From: Paragonimus westermani
Lineage: Eukaryota; Platyhelminthes; Trematoda; Plagiorchiida; Troglotrematidae
Assembly: GCA_008508345.1 (NCBI GenBank)
Contig: QNGE01000895.1
Span: forward strand, 124,001-188,000
DNA length: 64,000 nt
Direction: 5' to 3'
Shown here one piece after another: positions 61,648-64,000 of this stretch. The position numbers and the translations under genes were made by a program. The notes under the pieces were generated by a model, which was given only the letters and a program-made list of their open reading frames with translations, did not search any database and had not been told where the DNA came from. Each line of letters begins with the position of its first letter. Within the stretch, counting starts at the first letter, position 1.

Positions 61648-62539
61648 TCAATCCACGAACAGTTGTTTCTGAACACAGAGAGCTGGTTGGAGTCGATTAA
61701 TTGCAAATGCCTCAACGAACCGTAAGAATCTCGGGTTAGAATGACGCAACAGGATTCCGAATGCACAAGATGGATCGATAGCGTGACCGGTGGTGAGGAC
61801 ACGTCTGTCGACTAAGGAAACGGACTGTTTAAGCATTTCATCAACCTTGCCATTCTCCGGTAACACGGACTTCTGTACCCATTTTGGTAAATGTTCCTTC
61901 ATTCTGGAGATCAAGCATCTCTCGGATCTGCCTACGTAATTTCTCCGCAGTTACATACAAATTGGTAAACACAATGTGAGGTGGCACCGATAAGTTGATC
62001 TCTTTTGAATGAAGGCACTGGTAGCTTCTGAGTCCGGGCGATTACACAGAGTACGGCTGCATTCAACGTTCGTTCAATTGAATTGCTTAATCGCTGTGTT
62101 GTTTGGCACATGACCTAATCACCCTTGAATGGCAGCTCTATGTAGACTTTCTTTTTCTTTACAGTGACCACCTCTTCGGGTGGTAAGTTTTGTCTGCTGT
62201 GCCTATCAATGAGCCTTTAAGGATAACCATTTGATTGTAGTAGAGAAGTAATCAGATCTAGTTCCTCCGCGTAACTGTCGGACATGTACATTCGTCTTGT
62301 TCGTGTAAATACAGTGTTCACTAATGCTCGTTTGTATTGGATCGGTGTGAAGCTGCTAAAGTTTAGATATTGACGTAACCATGTGGGTTTCATATAAACG
62401 GTTCTTCTAACCGAGGTATTTTCCCGAAGACTTATTAGGATATCCAGAAAGGGTAGAAATTCGTCGACCTTAAATTCACAAACGTGGTCTTTGGATTAGG
62501 ATGACATGTGTTCAGACGTTGCACCAGCTTATCTATCAT
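61648..62539 (-). mobile_element. Penelope-like element (PLE-D), decayed RT thumb plus GIY-YIG
   Basis: On the minus strand, in order: VQRLNTCHPNP, then after a frameshift near 62495 FLPFLDILISLRENTSVRRT, MKPTWLRQYLNFSSFTPIQ, DSYAEELDLITSLLQSNGYP, a TAA (62217-62219), RLIDRHSRQNLPPEEV, KVYIELPFKGD, a TAG (62115-62117), SIERTLNAAVLCV, SHCVYQFVCNCG, a second frameshift near 61950, YVGRSERCLISRMKEHLPKW, then an 88-codon frame with LTTGHAIDPSCAFGILLRHS and RLQPALCVQK, stopping at 61648. This is the RT thumb through the GIY-YIG domain (VYQ..YVG). The RT palm with its catalytic Asp residues is absent above 62540. It differs in sequence from PLE-C and represents another lineage or older insertion. 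Confidence 0.8.
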
Positions 62540-64000
62540 TTTGTTGAACTGCAGCCAACATTTCTTGTAACCGTGTGTAGAACAAAAACAATAGGTTGAT
62601 CGAACCAACAGGAGTACGGCTGGTTTTCGACCACTTTTCTAACCACTGCAGTTTCCGATAAGTGGAAGCCGTCGTGGTTCTAACAAACACTTAAGGAAAG
62701 TAGACAGTATTTTCAAACTTTTTTCTCATTTTTTGTATTTACATAAGTATTTGTTTTACGTTATCTTTAGCTGATGTGTAAGTGAACAACATTCGGTTGA
62801 TGGATTAGTCGCCATAATTAGTCATTGTCCTCGAAACGGGGAACAATGAAAAATGCTTTGCCTTAGGTTTGCTGTTCATGTTGAATTTAAGAAATATTCC
62901 AATCAAATTGGATGCTAAACTGATTTGGGGAATAAGTTTTGTTGTTTGGGGTTTACTGGCTTTTAAATAAACGGTCATAAATTGCAATCAAATACTTTAA
63001 AAAAGTCCCCTTCCTTGTTTACCCTTCAAATCCAAAAAGTTTTTCAAACTCTGGCTTTTATTATTTAATGCGAAAGGCTTTTAAAAGCGGCTCGCTTATC
63101 TTACTTAGTCAAGACCTGTGTAATCTCTGAGGACTTAGGGACTTAAGTGTTTAATTCAACCGTTAATATGAAGGCTACCGATGCTGTTAGATCTTATGTG
63201 TAGCCTTCTACAAACGAAGTATATACACGAAGTGAATAAGACAATCTACGTAATATCACCTCTCGGCGCATCCAAGCGCACTGTTTACATCAGCCAAATT
63301 TTACTACGAGGATTTTCAGCTAGACAAAATATCCCTTGCAATTGTAGGCAAGTCCACACAGTTGAACCGTAACGTTCAGTGAAAAAATACCAGAATGAGG
63401 TCAAAATTCAAACTACACTCCACCCGGCCCATCTGTTACATCAGTTTGTGGACGCATACATTGAAAGAATAGATCCCATGTGACAGAAACATCTTGGTAG
63501 GTAGTGGAATGTGCAGTAGTGTGGCGCAGTTCAACGCTTTCCAAACAACGTAAACACGATTGTTTCTGTATAACATGATGGATTCGACACTCATTGTTAA
63601 ATGTACTGATTGATGCCCCATAATTATCGATGTACTGATGATCGCCTATGGTGTATGACAGAAATCAGCAGAAGTTCAAACACACAGGTACACATTTGAT
63701 TGCGTATAATATTGCTTGGCAGTGCATCACAACTATTGAGCAGAAAATGTTTGCTGATGTCTTGGCATATTAAAAAACTGATAATAATCTCTCTTTTTAT
63801 TACACAGTTGATTGTGAACAGACCACCTGTAGTTTTAGACGCCACGATGTGTTTCATTCAGAGAATAATAACGGATGCAAGCTTCCATCCATCTTATTTA
63901 CACCTAGTTCATTTTGCCCAGGATTAATTGTAGGATCAGTGTGTAAATTTTAATGTGCTCCAACATAATGTTATTGAAAGAGCGAGTTTCAGCAGCCAGA
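62540..64000. other. Window end, nothing recognised
   Basis: No further PLE motifs upstream of PLE-D and no exon with paired splice sites. The hydrophobic frame at 63700-63927 (+) has no motif. Confidence 0.4.

Noticed and set aside
1..64000. CRISPR arrays, operons, ribosome binding sites, integrons, phage.
   Set aside because: Nothing of the kind was seen; the window is eukaryotic in character.

Overview
The window looks like low-density, AT-leaning DNA from a flatworm nuclear genome, most likely a digenean trematode with large introns (opisthorchiid, fasciolid or paragonimid type; I cannot choose between them). The main reasons are several Penelope-like retroelement (PLE) remnants of the RT plus GIY-YIG type, a Ty3/Gypsy remnant, canonical GT-AG exon-like segments split by short and long introns, one intronless rhodopsin-class receptor of the kind flatworms carry in numbers, and no bacterial-style gene packing. 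The species assignment is inference.

Layout. 1-2.3 kb: non-coding sequence, then a decayed IS630/Tc1-type transposase on +. 3.9-5.2 kb: the only intact full-length gene, a seven-transmembrane receptor on +. 5.2-10.8 kb: essentially empty except one copy of a dispersed LTR-like repeat at 7.7 kb. 10.85-12.2 kb: a nearly complete but decayed PLE on the - strand (RT motifs A, B and YGDD, thumb, then GIY-YIG). 15.6-17.5 kb: a 251-bp near-perfect inverted repeat whose arms flank one exon-like segment. 21.3-21.7 kb: a Gypsy RNase H scrap followed by a second copy of the LTR-like repeat. 23.2-26.9 kb: several protein-like stretches on the - strand, two with apparent frameshifts. 30.2 and 43.8 kb: two diverged direct copies of a ~320-bp repeat.

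31-53 kb: a series of protein-like segments on +, many bounded by good splice sites; some neighbouring pairs share reading phase (34876-35430, 48047-50899, 51455-53038). I read this as one large multi-exon gene or a decaying copy of one. The product is not recognised. A weak case for an integrin-alpha-like protein is set out in the findings, with its problems. 49.7-50.1 kb: a short PLE tail on - lying inside this region.

55.9-57.5 kb: a striking head-to-head pair of PLE 3' ends whose 396-bp arms are almost identical, one arm lacking 213 bp. 61.6-62.5 kb: a fourth, older PLE on -. The ends of the window (57.5-61.6 kb and 62.5-64 kb) show nothing I can name.

The genes do not form a pathway. 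The picture is of host sequence, sparse in exons, repeatedly invaded by PLEs and other elements at different times. I worked by eye: exon boundaries, repeat edges and product names outside the receptor and the retroelements are provisional.
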